Below, piece by piece: positions 11,067-17,868 of a stretch of DNA of 64,000 nt. The notes beneath the pieces are model-generated. The model ran no database searches and was not told where the DNA came from. It saw nothing but the letters and a program-made list of their open reading frames with translations. Within the stretch, counting starts at the first letter, position 1. Every line of letters begins with the position of its first letter. Source of the stretch: Achromobacter agilis (GTDB lineage Bacteria > Pseudomonadota > Gammaproteobacteria > Burkholderiales > Burkholderiaceae_B); assembly GCF_900496965.1 (NCBI RefSeq), contig NZ_UFQB01000006.1:212461-276460 (forward strand), written 5' to 3'. The position numbers and the translations under genes were made by a program.

Positions 11067-11423
11067 GTGAAAAAGCTCAGCACCGAACAATTGCAGGCCG
11101 CTGCCGAGACGCTGCGCCGGGTGCAGGCAAGGATGGCCCGGGCCGGCAACCTGCCGCTTGGGCCCACTATCTACGCCTGCGCCAAGGGATTCCGCCGCAA
11201 CGTGCCCGACTACGTCTGGTCGTGGCTGTCTGGCCTGCTGGCGCCGCACAAGAGCCTGTCCGCCTGGATGGATGCCCACCAGCCGGGCTGGCGTGATGGC
11301 AAGACGCCGGCCGCCGCGGTCTACGCGCGCAGCGAGAACGGCTGGTTCGAATGGCTGATCGCCGAACTGGAAATCGAGATCAAGGACCCCCACGCCCGCG
11401 CCAGGCGCGAAGGGCAGGGCTAG
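11067..11423 (+). CDS. Hypothetical protein, 118 aa
   Basis: I do not recognise a family. The protein is 118 residues, soluble, rich in Trp and Arg, with predicted helices and no signal peptide. I chose GTG 11067 (VKKLSTEQLQ) because TAGGGAG lies six to seven bases upstream; an ATG at 10998 would add residues that overlap the intergenic region and lack coding character. Composition matches neighbouring genes. It lies 87 bp after the epimerase gene on the same strand and is convergent with the membrane protein gene at 11438. Confidence 0.7.
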   Translation: MKKLSTEQLQAAAETLRRVQARMARAGNLPLGPTIYACAKGFRRNVPDYVWSWLSGLLAPHKSLSAWMDAHQPGWRDGKTPAAAVYARSENGWFEWLIAELEIEIKDPHARARREGQG

Positions 11424-11437
11424 GCAGGAAGCCGCGC

Positions 11438-11695
11438 TCAGGCGCGCTCGGCGCCCGAGCGGCGCAACAGGTGGAACAGCAGTTCCAGCGTGGCGGCCGC
11501 GAGCAGGGCTGCCAGCACCGACCCCAGCACCATCGTGTCCCACATGCGGGGAGGCCCCACGCGGAATTGGATCGTGTCGAAAACCAGGCCCGCGGTGATT
11601 CCCGCGACGGCGGCGGCCTTCCAGCCTTGCAGCGGGGCGAGCCTGAGCATCAGCAGGGTGAAGGCCACCATTGCCCACAGAATGGGTTCAAGCAT
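11438..11695 (-). CDS. Small integral membrane protein, 85 aa
   Basis: An 85-residue protein with two to three hydrophobic segments (about residues 3-22, 28-42 and 54-77) separated by short charged loops, including DTIQFRVGPPRMWDT. It matches no family I can name. There is no strong ribosome-binding site before ATG 11695. Support is the length of the hydrophobic pattern and its fit between genes, so it could also be a chance frame. Confidence 0.55.
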   Translation of the reverse strand: MLEPILWAMVAFTLLMLRLAPLQGWKAAAVAGITAGLVFDTIQFRVGPPRMWDTMVLGSVLAALLAAATLELLFHLLRRSGAERA

Positions 11696-11825
11696 CTGGC
11701 CGAAAAGGTGATCAAGCAGAGGAAACTCCCTATGGCGTTGCGCGCAGACGAGTTTTTACTGCTTTCTTTCCGCAATTGCGAGATGCCCCGCCCATGCCGG
11801 GCGGGGCGCCGCCGCAGGCCTGGGG

Positions 11826-12839
11826 CTAGAACCCCTCCAGCACCACCTTGCCCCGCGCTTTGCCGCTTTCGATGAACGCGTGGGCGCGGCGCAGGTTTTC
11901 CGCATTGATCTTGCCGTAGTGTTCGCCCAGCGTTGTGCGCAGCGTACCGTTGTCGATCAGCCGGGCCGCCTGGTTCAGCAGCTCGTGCTGGGCGATGAGG
12001 TCGGGCGTATCGTGCAGGGGCCGGGCGAACATGAACTCCCAATACAGCGACGCCGACTTGGCTTTGAGCAGCCGCACGTCGATGGCGGCGGGATCGTCGA
12101 TCAGGGCGACCCTGCCTTGCGGCGCGATCGCTTCGGCGATCTGCGGGAAGTGCTGGTCGGTGTGGGTCAGCGCGGCGATGTCGCTGACATGATCGAAGCC
12201 GATGCGCTTGAGTTCCTCGGTCAAGGGCTGGGTGTGATCGATGACGTGGTGCGCGCCCAGCTCGCGGACCCAGGCCTGCGTCTGCGGCCGGGACGCGGTG
12301 CCGATCACCGTCAGGCCCGTCAGTTGGCGGGCCAGTTGCACCAGAATCGATCCCACGCCGCCGGCGGCGCCGATGACGAGCAGGCTGCGCTGGCTGGGGG
12401 CGCGGTTGTCCAGCACGCGCAGCCTGTCGAACAGCAATTCCCATGCGGTGATGGTGGTCAGCGGCAGCGCGGCGGCCTGAGCGAAGTCTAGGCTGGCCGG
12501 CATCGCGCCCACGATGCGCTCGTCCACGGCGTGCAGTTCGCTATTGGCGCCGGGGCGGGTCAGCGCGCCCGCGTACCAGACCCGGTCGCCGGGCTTGAAC
12601 AGGCTGGTTTTGGCGCCGACGGCCCGCACAACGCCGGCGGCGTCCCAGCCGATGATCTCCGGCTGGCCGTCCTTGGGCTTGCGGTTGGCGCGGATCTTCA
12701 CGTCCACCGGGTTGACGGAGATGGCGCGGACCTCTACCAGCAGGTCGCGGTCGCCGGGAACGGGATCGGCGGCGGTAATGTCTTGCAGAGCCTCCGGGTG
12801 ATCGGCGGGCAGGTTCTTGAAGTAGGCGATGGCTTTCAT
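11826..12839 (-). CDS. Zinc-type MDR alcohol dehydrogenase / quinone oxidoreductase-like protein
   Basis: A 337-residue medium-chain reductase. The GroES-like N-terminal half is followed by the NAD(P)-binding motif GAAGGVGSILVQLARQL near residue 155. The structural-zinc cysteines of classical alcohol dehydrogenases are absent, so it belongs with the NADPH-quinone-reductase-like, zinc-free members. Probable role: NADPH-dependent reduction of a quinone or enone; substrate unknown. It starts at ATG 12839, only 20 bp after the end of the SDR gene, and the two are probably one transcript controlled by the divergent LysR gene at 13767. A GC-rich hairpin without a T-run lies at 11785-11807. Confidence 0.85.
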   Translation of the reverse strand: MKAIAYFKNLPADHPEALQDITAADPVPGDRDLLVEVRAISVNPVDVKIRANRKPKDGQPEIIGWDAAGVVRAVGAKTSLFKPGDRVWYAGALTRPGANSELHAVDERIVGAMPASLDFAQAAALPLTTITAWELLFDRLRVLDNRAPSQRSLLVIGAAGGVGSILVQLARQLTGLTVIGTASRPQTQAWVRELGAHHVIDHTQPLTEELKRIGFDHVSDIAALTHTDQHFPQIAEAIAPQGRVALIDDPAAIDVRLLKAKSASLYWEFMFARPLHDTPDLIAQHELLNQAARLIDNGTLRTTLGEHYGKINAENLRRAHAFIESGKARGKVVLEGF

Positions 12840-12859
12840 GGAGGGCACTCGGGCTAGGG

Positions 12860-13654
12860 TCAAAGGATGGAGCGGACGACGCCGCCGTCCACGCGCAACG
12901 CGGCGCCGTTGGTGGCGGAGGCCTGGGTCGAGCTGGCATAGACGACCATGTTGGCCACTTCTTCCACCGTGGCCAGGCGGCGCAGCAGCGACGTCGGGCG
13001 GTGCTGGGCGATGAAGTCGCGTTCCATGTCGTCCTGCGTGACGCCTTGCTCCTTGGCCATTTCGGCGAAGAAGTCCGCCACGCCTTCGGAGCGCGTGGGG
13101 CCGGGCAGCACGGCGTTGACCGTGACGCCCGTGCCCGCGGTCAGTTCGGCCAGCCCGCGCGACACGCCCAGCATCGCCGTCTTGCTGACGCCGTAGTGGA
13201 TCATTTCGGCGGGAATCTGCACCGCCGATTCGCTGGAGATGAAGACGATGCGGCCCCAGCCGGCGGCCAGCATGCGGGGCAGGTAGTAGCGCGACAGCCG
13301 CACGCCGCTCATGAGGTTCACGTCCAGCATGTACTGCCAGTCGTCGTCGGTGATTTCCGTGAAGGACTTGGGCGCGAAGTAGCCGGCATTGTTGATCAGG
13401 ATGTCCACGTCGGGATGCGCGGCCGAGATCGAGGCCGCGCCGTTGGCCGTGGCCAGGTCGGCCTGGACGGTGCTGATTTGCGCGGAGGGAAGCTGCCTGG
13501 CGATGGTTTCGGCGGCCTGCGCTAGCTTGGTGGCGTTGCGGCCATGCAGCACGACCTGCGCGCCCGCCTGGGCCAGGCCGAAGGCAATCGCCAGCCCGAT
13601 GCCGCCGGACGATCCGGTGACCAGGGCTTTCTTGCCGTTGAGTTCGATGTTCAT
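12860..13654 (-). CDS. SDR family oxidoreductase
   Basis: A 264-residue classical short-chain dehydrogenase/reductase. It has the cofactor motif TGSSGGIGLA near residue 14, the NNAG motif near residue 88, the catalytic serine in VFISSESA and the YGVSK motif (Tyr-x-x-x-Lys) near residue 158, so it should be active. The C-terminus ends in VDGG as in the family. Substrate unknown. It is the first gene of a probable two-gene operon with the MDR reductase and is divergent from the LysR regulator, with a LysR-type palindrome in the 112-bp gap. Confidence 0.9.
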   Translation of the reverse strand: MNIELNGKKALVTGSSGGIGLAIAFGLAQAGAQVVLHGRNATKLAQAAETIARQLPSAQISTVQADLATANGAASISAAHPDVDILINNAGYFAPKSFTEITDDDWQYMLDVNLMSGVRLSRYYLPRMLAAGWGRIVFISSESAVQIPAEMIHYGVSKTAMLGVSRGLAELTAGTGVTVNAVLPGPTRSEGVADFFAEMAKEQGVTQDDMERDFIAQHRPTSLLRRLATVEEVANMVVYASSTQASATNGAALRVDGGVVRSIL

Positions 13655-13735
13655 GCGGTGACTCCTTGCTTGTCGGGAACAGAAGCATGATTACCCAGTC
13701 CGCGGCGATGAAAAACGGGCTAGCATCGCAGTCAG

Positions 13736-13754
13736 TTTCAAACATTCGTTGAAA
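13736..13754. promoter_or_regulatory. LysR-type binding palindrome
   Basis: TTTCAA, seven bases (ACATTCG), TTGAAA: a perfect 6-7-6 inverted repeat of the T-N11-A kind bound by LysR regulators. It lies directly before the LysR start and 82 bp before the divergent SDR start, the usual place for a site that serves both promoters. Inference from position and symmetry. Confidence 0.55.
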
Positions 13755-13766
13755 ATGAGACCAGGC

Positions 13767-14672
13767 ATGGTGCGGTTCGAGGACCTCAAGATCTTTCTGG
13801 CCGCGGCGGACCAGGGCAGTTTCTCGGCCGCGGCGCGCGAACTGGACCTGACGCCGGCGGCGGCCAGCGCCGCGCTCAAGCGCCTGGAGCAGGCCCTGGA
13901 GGCGCGGCTGTTCGTGCGCTCCACGCGCAGCCTGAGGCTGACGGGCGACGGTGAACGCTACCTCGAGTACGCCCGTTCGGCCATTTCGACGCTGGAAGCC
14001 GGCAAGAACGCCGTGGCGCGCAGCAAGACGGAGATCTCGGGCGCTCTTTCCGTGTCGATCCCGTCGGACCTGGGCCGGCACGTGCTGCTGCCCTGGCTCG
14101 ACGAGTTCCAGCAGCGGCATCCCCGCGTCAGTTTCCAGGTGCGCATCAGCGACCGCCTGGCCGATCTGTACCGTCAGCCGGTCGACTTGGCGGTGCGCTA
14201 CGGCAAGCCCAGCGACTCGGGGCTGGTCGCCCTGCCGCTGTCCGAGCACAACCGCCGCGTGGTCTGCGCCTCGCCCGCCTATTTTGCGCGCCACGGCATG
14301 CCGCAGGCGCCGGCGGACTTGCGCCGCCACAACTGCCTGTCGTTCGTGCTGGGTGAAACGCTGCATGACCGCTGGAGCTTCCTGCGCCCCGACGGCTCCA
14401 CCCTGACAGTGCCGGTCAAGGGCGATCGCGTGGGAGATGACGGCGAGCTCGTGCGCCGATGGGCGCTGGCGGGCCACGGCGTGGCCTACAAATCGCGCTA
14501 TGACGTGCTGTCGGATCTGCGCGCGGGGCGGCTCGTCGAGGCTTTGGCCGACTACACCAGCGAACCGTCGCCGCTGTACCTGCTTTGCGTGCACCGCATG
14601 CTGCTGTCGCCGGCCGTCCGGCGCCTGCGCGAATTCCTGCAGGAACGCTTCAGGCAGTTCGAGGCGGGCTAG
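13767..14672 (+). CDS. LysR-family transcriptional regulator
   Basis: A 301-residue regulator. The winged helix-turn-helix occupies residues 1-60 (RFEDLKIFLAAADQGSFSAA, then LKRLEQALEARLFVRSTR), followed by the periplasmic-binding-like effector domain (about residues 90-295). Start is uncertain: TTG 13749, ATG 13755 and ATG 13767 are in frame. I chose 13767 since it has AGG just upstream and leaves the palindrome at 13736-13754 outside the gene. By position it controls the divergent SDR-MDR pair. It is convergent with the DUF6496 gene. Confidence 0.88.
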   Translation: MVRFEDLKIFLAAADQGSFSAAARELDLTPAAASAALKRLEQALEARLFVRSTRSLRLTGDGERYLEYARSAISTLEAGKNAVARSKTEISGALSVSIPSDLGRHVLLPWLDEFQQRHPRVSFQVRISDRLADLYRQPVDLAVRYGKPSDSGLVALPLSEHNRRVVCASPAYFARHGMPQAPADLRRHNCLSFVLGETLHDRWSFLRPDGSTLTVPVKGDRVGDDGELVRRWALAGHGVAYKSRYDVLSDLRAGRLVEALADYTSEPSPLYLLCVHRMLLSPAVRRLREFLQERFRQFEAG

Positions 14673-14701
14673 CGCCGCCACCCGACGGCACGCGGTACGG
14701 C

Positions 14702-15208
14702 TCAATGGTGCGCATGGCTGGCCCGGTTGGCCGCGCGGGTGCGGGCCGCTTTCTTGGCGGCTGCCGACCGGCCGGCGGCGCCCTTGGTCGCGGCGCCTTT
14801 ACGGGCCGCGGCCGAACGGGCTGCCGCGCTGCGCTTGGCGGCGGCGGTGCTGGCCTGCCGGGACAGCGCCGAACGCGACGCGGGCTTCGTGCCCTCACGT
14901 TTCAGCGCGGTCGTGGTGGACCGGGCGCGGGTGGCGGATTTGGCATGGCCATCGCTGGCCGCCCGGCTGTCTTGCGCGGCTTTGCGCTTCGTGGCGGTGC
15001 TCGCCTTCTTGGGGGCGGGCAGCTTGACGCCGGCGCGGCGGGCCTTGGACAGGCCGATCGCGATGGCCTGTTTGGTGGATCGGACGCCGTGCTTGCCTTC
15101 GCGCACGTGTTCGATTTCCTCGCGGATGAACTCTCCCGCCTGTGTGGACGCGGATTTGCCCTGACGTTTGTCGCGCGCCGCTCGTTCCAGGGTTTTTCGT
15201 TCAGGCAT
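14702..15208 (-). CDS. DUF6496 protein with histone-like basic tail
   Basis: A 168-residue, very basic protein. The N-terminal 60 residues match the DUF6496 pattern (REEIEHVREGKHG, VRSTKQAIAIGLSKARRAGVK). The rest is a low-complexity tail of Ala, Lys, Arg, Ser and Thr with KKA and AAAR repeats, like the tails of histone H1-like bacterial proteins, so binding to nucleic acid is plausible but unproven. A near-perfect AGGAGGT lies six bases before ATG 15208, pointing to strong translation. It is divergent from the dodecin gene with 190 bp between them; the pairing of a stress-type basic protein with dodecin suggests stationary-phase expression. Confidence 0.8.
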   Translation of the reverse strand: MPERKTLERAARDKRQGKSASTQAGEFIREEIEHVREGKHGVRSTKQAIAIGLSKARRAGVKLPAPKKASTATKRKAAQDSRAASDGHAKSATRARSTTTALKREGTKPASRSALSRQASTAAAKRSAAARSAAARKGAATKGAAGRSAAAKKAARTRAANRASHAHH

Positions 15209-15398
15209 GGCGATACCTCCTTGCTTGCGTTGCGGAAACCCGCTCCGCCTGCGCCGAGTCCGGCGCGACGGAACTCGTAACACCACTCTAGCGCCGTGGG
15301 CGTATGCTGTGTGTTCGAATGGATTGCCGGTCGTAAGCGCCGGAACATCGCCGCCAGGCCGACGATTCACGACTCACCCCCCTTCGCGGAGACGAGCT

Positions 15399-15614
15399 AT
15401 GTCGAATCATGTCTACAAGCAAATCGATTTGGTGGGTTCATCCACCAAGTCCACCGATGACGCCATCTCTCAAGCCATCGAGCGCGCATCCGAGACGCTG
15501 CGCAATCTGGATTGGTTCGAGGTCACCGAGGTGCGTGGCCACATCAAGGACGGCAAGGTGGCGTACTGGCAGGTCGGCTTGAAGATCGGCATGCGCCTGG
15601 AGGGGAACAGCTGA
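15399..15614 (+). CDS. Dodecin family flavin-binding protein
   Basis: A 71-residue dodecin, a small beta-alpha-beta-beta protein that forms hollow dodecamers storing FMN, riboflavin or CoA. The sequence MSNHVYKQIDLVGSSTKS followed by AIERASETLRNLDWFEV (helix) and GKVAYWQVGLKIGMRLE fits the family over its whole length, including the tryptophan before FEV that stacks on the flavin. ATG 15399 follows CGGAGA. It is the last gene before a 1.6-kb repeat-filled stretch. Confidence 0.93.
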   Translation: MSNHVYKQIDLVGSSTKSTDDAISQAIERASETLRNLDWFEVTEVRGHIKDGKVAYWQVGLKIGMRLEGNS

Positions 15615-15631
15615 GTCCGCGCCGCTGCTTC

Positions 15632-16211
15632 TTTCTTGCGCATGCCTTCCAAGTGATTGTCGGATAAGGGCTTTTCCGGCTTGTTAGCGGACTGTTCATA
15701 GGCTTGTCCACATTCAGTGGGGACAAGCGGGGCGTGGTCTTGGCGCGCGCTTGGCCGCTCCGCCGGCAGGCGGGCGAACAGGCGGTGTTGCGCGTTTCTT
15801 GCCCGACAGTTCCAAGTCATTGGCCCGTAAGGCTTTTTGCAGGCTGCCCGCAGGCTGTCCTCAGGCTTATCCACATTTCCCGGGGACAACCGGCCTGCCG
15901 CGCAACGGCGTTTGAGCCTTTCTTGACCACCCCTTGCAGGCCATTGATCTGCAAGGGGAATCCCGACCTGCCCTCATACTGTCCTCATGCTTTTCCACAG
16001 AACGCGGGGACAAATCCACATGGGCGGCGGGCGCGCCCCCAATGCGCCTGCGCGGCCGGGGTTTTAGTGGATAAGTGCGCCAAAAGTCATCCAAAAGCAG
16101 GATTGCGCATTTTTTGACCGGCCCTTGCAAGTGCTTGCTGCGACAGGGGATTTTGGGTCTGCCCCAAGGCTGTCCTCAAGCTTCTCCACAGTTGGCGGGG
16201 ATAAGTGGCCC
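15632..16211 (+). repeat. Four degenerate repeat units with DnaA-box-like sites
   Basis: Four copies of a unit of about 100 bp begin near 15632, 15794, 15918 and 16109. Each runs: TTTCTTG (or TTTTTTG), a CCTTgCAAGT-like segment, an AAGGG/TTT segment, CTG-CC-CA-gCTGTCCTCA, then TT-N-TCCACA and, 7-9 bases on, GGGGACAAG. The TT-N-TCCACA sites are at 15704, 15867, 15991 and 16182, and the third base differs in every copy (G, A, T, C); the second copy is an exact DnaA box TTATCCACA. The two ends of the last part are partly self-complementary. No coding frame runs through them. Confidence 0.75.
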
Positions 16212-16232
16212 CGCGCCATCGGCGCGGGGCCA
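16208..16232. repeat. Strong GC hairpin
   Basis: An 11-bp perfect stem (GGCCCCGCGCC / GGCGCGGGGCC) with the loop ATC directly follows the fourth repeat unit. There is no T-run on either side, so it is not a standard terminator. Confidence 0.6.
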
Positions 16233-16254
16233 CGGTCGGATCTTGGATCGCGCG

Positions 16255-16380
16255 GTGTCCGACGCCTGTGCAGTCTCCGACATCTCGGCAGTGTCTGACA
16301 CCCTTACGAGACGCTTACCCAAGCTGAAGCCAGTGCTTCCGGGTGTCTGACACCAGCATCGTTCCCGGGGTGTCTGACAC
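16255..16380 (+). repeat. GTGTCTGACAC palindrome element, copy A
   Basis: The 11-bp palindrome GTGTCTGACAC occurs at 16291, 16343 and 16370, with a decayed version at 16255. The first two are 52 bp apart and enclose the conserved segment CCTTACGAGACGC...AAGCTGAAGCCAGTGCT. The same pair with the same spacing occurs at 16882 and three more times at 32657-33048. The segment after it (GTTCCTGGCCCGCCAGCCAC near 16389) is also repeated after copy B. Confidence 0.8.
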
Positions 16381-16415
16381 CAAGTCTGGTTCCTGGCCCG
16401 CCAGCCACGTCGGGT

Positions 16416-16543
16416 GCCTGGGATGCGCGGGTCCACGATTGCGGTCCGGAGCCTTCGCTCCGGACTTCCCCTGCGTCATCCTCGTCCGCCTTCGGCTCCC
16501 TTCGGATTCCCTCGGGCTTATCGACGCCCCGCGCATCTCAGGC
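16416..16543. repeat. 128-bp self-complementary element, possible structured RNA
   Basis: The outer arms GCCTGGGATGCGCGGG (16416-16431) and CCCGCGCATCTCAGGC (16528-16543) pair at 15 of 16 positions. Inside are a second helix (GCGTC at 16473 with GACGC at 16523) and a perfect 8-bp hairpin with a TTCG-containing loop (GTCCGGAG 16444 / CTCCGGAC 16458), plus several CCTTCGG/CCGAAGG repeats. This nested pattern fits a multibranched RNA on either strand or a cruciform DNA repeat. I cannot match it to a named RNA family. Confidence 0.6.
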
Positions 16544-16697
16544 CCTCGCCGCGTCCGGCTCGGGCGGCGTGATTCCTCGGCCGCCGGGGCGGTTGGTGTG
16601 CTTGGGTTTTAGCCAGCGGCGGTTTGGCCGCGGACGATCTCGCGTCGCCCGCCCCAGGCCGGCCGCGCGGGCGGCCTTTTGGGGCTTACGCGGTTGC

Positions 16698-16878
16698 TTA
16701 CGGTCGAGGTTGCTGTTGAGGTTGCTGTTGCTGTTGAGGTTGCTGTTGCTGTTGCTGTTGAGGTTGCTGTTGCTGTTGCTGTTGCTGCGGTTGCGGTTGT
16801 GCCTGTGCCTGCGCCAGGCTCGAAACGATCGGTTCTTCACGCGCGGCCGTTTCGGCCTTGATGATGCCCTGAATCGAG
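16698..16878 (-). pseudogene. Possible C-terminal remnant of a Gln-rich protein
   Basis: The minus-strand frame ending at the TAA at 16698-16700 reads GIIKAETAAREEPIVSSLAQ and then a tail of about 40 residues made almost only of Gln with some Pro. The first part has normal coding character, but the frame has no start codon of its own and runs straight into palindrome element copy B at 16882. It may be the end of a gene broken by that element, or chance. No family recognised. Confidence 0.25.
16705..16800 (+). repeat. GTTGCT hexamer microsatellite
   Basis: About 95 bp of GTTGCT/GTTGAG units in irregular tandem order. On the minus strand this encodes poly-Gln with a Pro-containing AACCTC unit as interruption. 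Such tracts can change length by slippage. Confidence 0.8.
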
Positions 16879-16881
16879 CAA

Positions 16882-16990
16882 GTGTCTGACACCCTTACGA
16901 GACGCGCGTTCAAGTTGATGCCAGTGCTCCCGGGTGTCTGACACCCGGCCCAGTTCCAGGCCCGCCAGCCACGCCGAGTACCTGGTCCAC
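16882..16990 (+). repeat. GTGTCTGACAC palindrome element, copy B
   Basis: Palindromes GTGTCTGACAC at 16882 and 16934, again 52 bp apart, enclose CCTTACGAGACGCGCGTTCAAG. The following segment (GTTCCAGGCCCGCCAGCCAC from 16953) matches the one after copy A. Copies A and B therefore bracket the 128-bp element and the microsatellite in direct orientation. Confidence 0.78.
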
Positions 16991-17094
16991 GCGAGCCGCC
17001 TCGTGGCGTTTGCGCGATGTCTTGCGGTCGCAGGCGGACCTGCCGCGACCCGCTCAGCGGGCGTCTCCCATGTGAGCGCATGCGCGCACTGCAC

Positions 17095-17153
17095 AAAAAA
17101 AAGCCCCCCGACGTATCGGGGGGCTGGATCGCCTGGAGGTAGGGCAGGCGATC
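17095..17153 (-). terminator. Terminator after FMN reductase gene
   Basis: Read on the minus strand, a first hairpin (GATCGCCTG / CAGGCGATC, 17127-17153) is followed by the terminator stem GCCCCCC / GGGGGGC (17103-17124) and a run of eight T (17095-17102). It lies 43 bp past the stop of the gene at 17196. Confidence 0.9.
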
Positions 17154-17195
17154 TCTGCCGGCCGGAGCGGCGCTCCTGGCCGGCAGCGGCGGCGA

Positions 17196-17750
17196 TCAGG
17201 CGTTGAACTTCTTGACCCAGTCCACGTAGCGGTCGATCCAGCCTTGCAGGAATTTGCGCGTGCCTTCGTTGGTGATGTTGTACTGGTCGTCGATGAGGCC
17301 TTCGGTGTACTGCAGGAACACTTCCGGCGTGGTCAGGACGTTGGCGCCTTCGGCGGCCAGGATGTTGCGCAGGTGCTGCTGCATCAGGGCGGTGCCGGCG
17401 GCGCTGGGCGAGGTGCCGAGCAGGCCGACGGTCTTGCCCGTCCAGGAGTTCTGGCCCCAGGGGCGCGAGCCCCAGTCGATGGCGTTCTTGACTGCGGCGG
17501 GCAGCGAGCGGTTGTGCTCGGGCGACACGAACAGAATGCCTTGGGCATCGGCGATCTGCTGTTTGAGCTTGGCGGCGGGAGCGGGCAGGTTGTTTTCGTT
17601 GTCCTGGTTGTATAGCGGCACGTCGCCCAAGCTGACATAGTCGAACTTGAAGTCGGCGGGCACCAGCTTTTCCAATGCACGGGCCAGGCGCAGATTGAAC
17701 GAAGCGGCACGCAGGCTTCCGACGAAAACAGCGATCTTGTAGGTGCTCAT
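17196..17750 (-). CDS. NADPH-dependent FMN reductase
   Basis: A 184-residue flavodoxin-fold reductase of the chromate/azo/quinone reductase type. The FMN phosphate loop is GSLRAASFNLRLARAL near residue 10, and the family motif SPEHNRSLPAAVKNAIDW is near residue 78; GLLGTSPSAAG forms the next flavin-contact loop. Likely role: two-electron reduction of quinones or other electrophiles in the cytoplasm. ATG 17750 was preferred to ATG 17759 because the GGAG element is 10 bases from the former and only one base from the latter. It stands alone with its own terminator. Confidence 0.9.
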   Translation of the reverse strand: MSTYKIAVFVGSLRAASFNLRLARALEKLVPADFKFDYVSLGDVPLYNQDNENNLPAPAAKLKQQIADAQGILFVSPEHNRSLPAAVKNAIDWGSRPWGQNSWTGKTVGLLGTSPSAAGTALMQQHLRNILAAEGANVLTTPEVFLQYTEGLIDDQYNITNEGTRKFLQGWIDRYVDWVKKFNA

Positions 17751-17868
17751 GGGGCGCATGCTCCAAGGGGGAACGGGAATGTCAGTGTAGACCTGTCCGC
17801 ACTGCTGCTCAATCACAATGCCGCATATGTTTATCCGGGACCATGACGCGCTGATGTCAGCATCCCGG

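Noticed and set aside
11785..11807. Terminator after the MDR reductase gene
   Set aside because: The hairpin is strong but has no T-run on the minus strand, so I did not call it a terminator.
15632..16211. Repeat units as a possible CRISPR array
   Set aside because: The units are about 100 bp, degenerate and irregularly spaced (124-191 bp); spacers are not of constant length and no cas gene is near.
16538..16840. Minus-strand frame of 100 codons through the microsatellite
   Set aside because: It starts with GTG inside the possible gene remnant, reads Arg/Asn/Ser low complexity, and ends in the 128-bp element; no coding support.
16569..16889. Plus-strand Leu-rich frame that looks like a membrane protein
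   Set aside because: The leucines come only from the GTTGCT repeat read in another frame.
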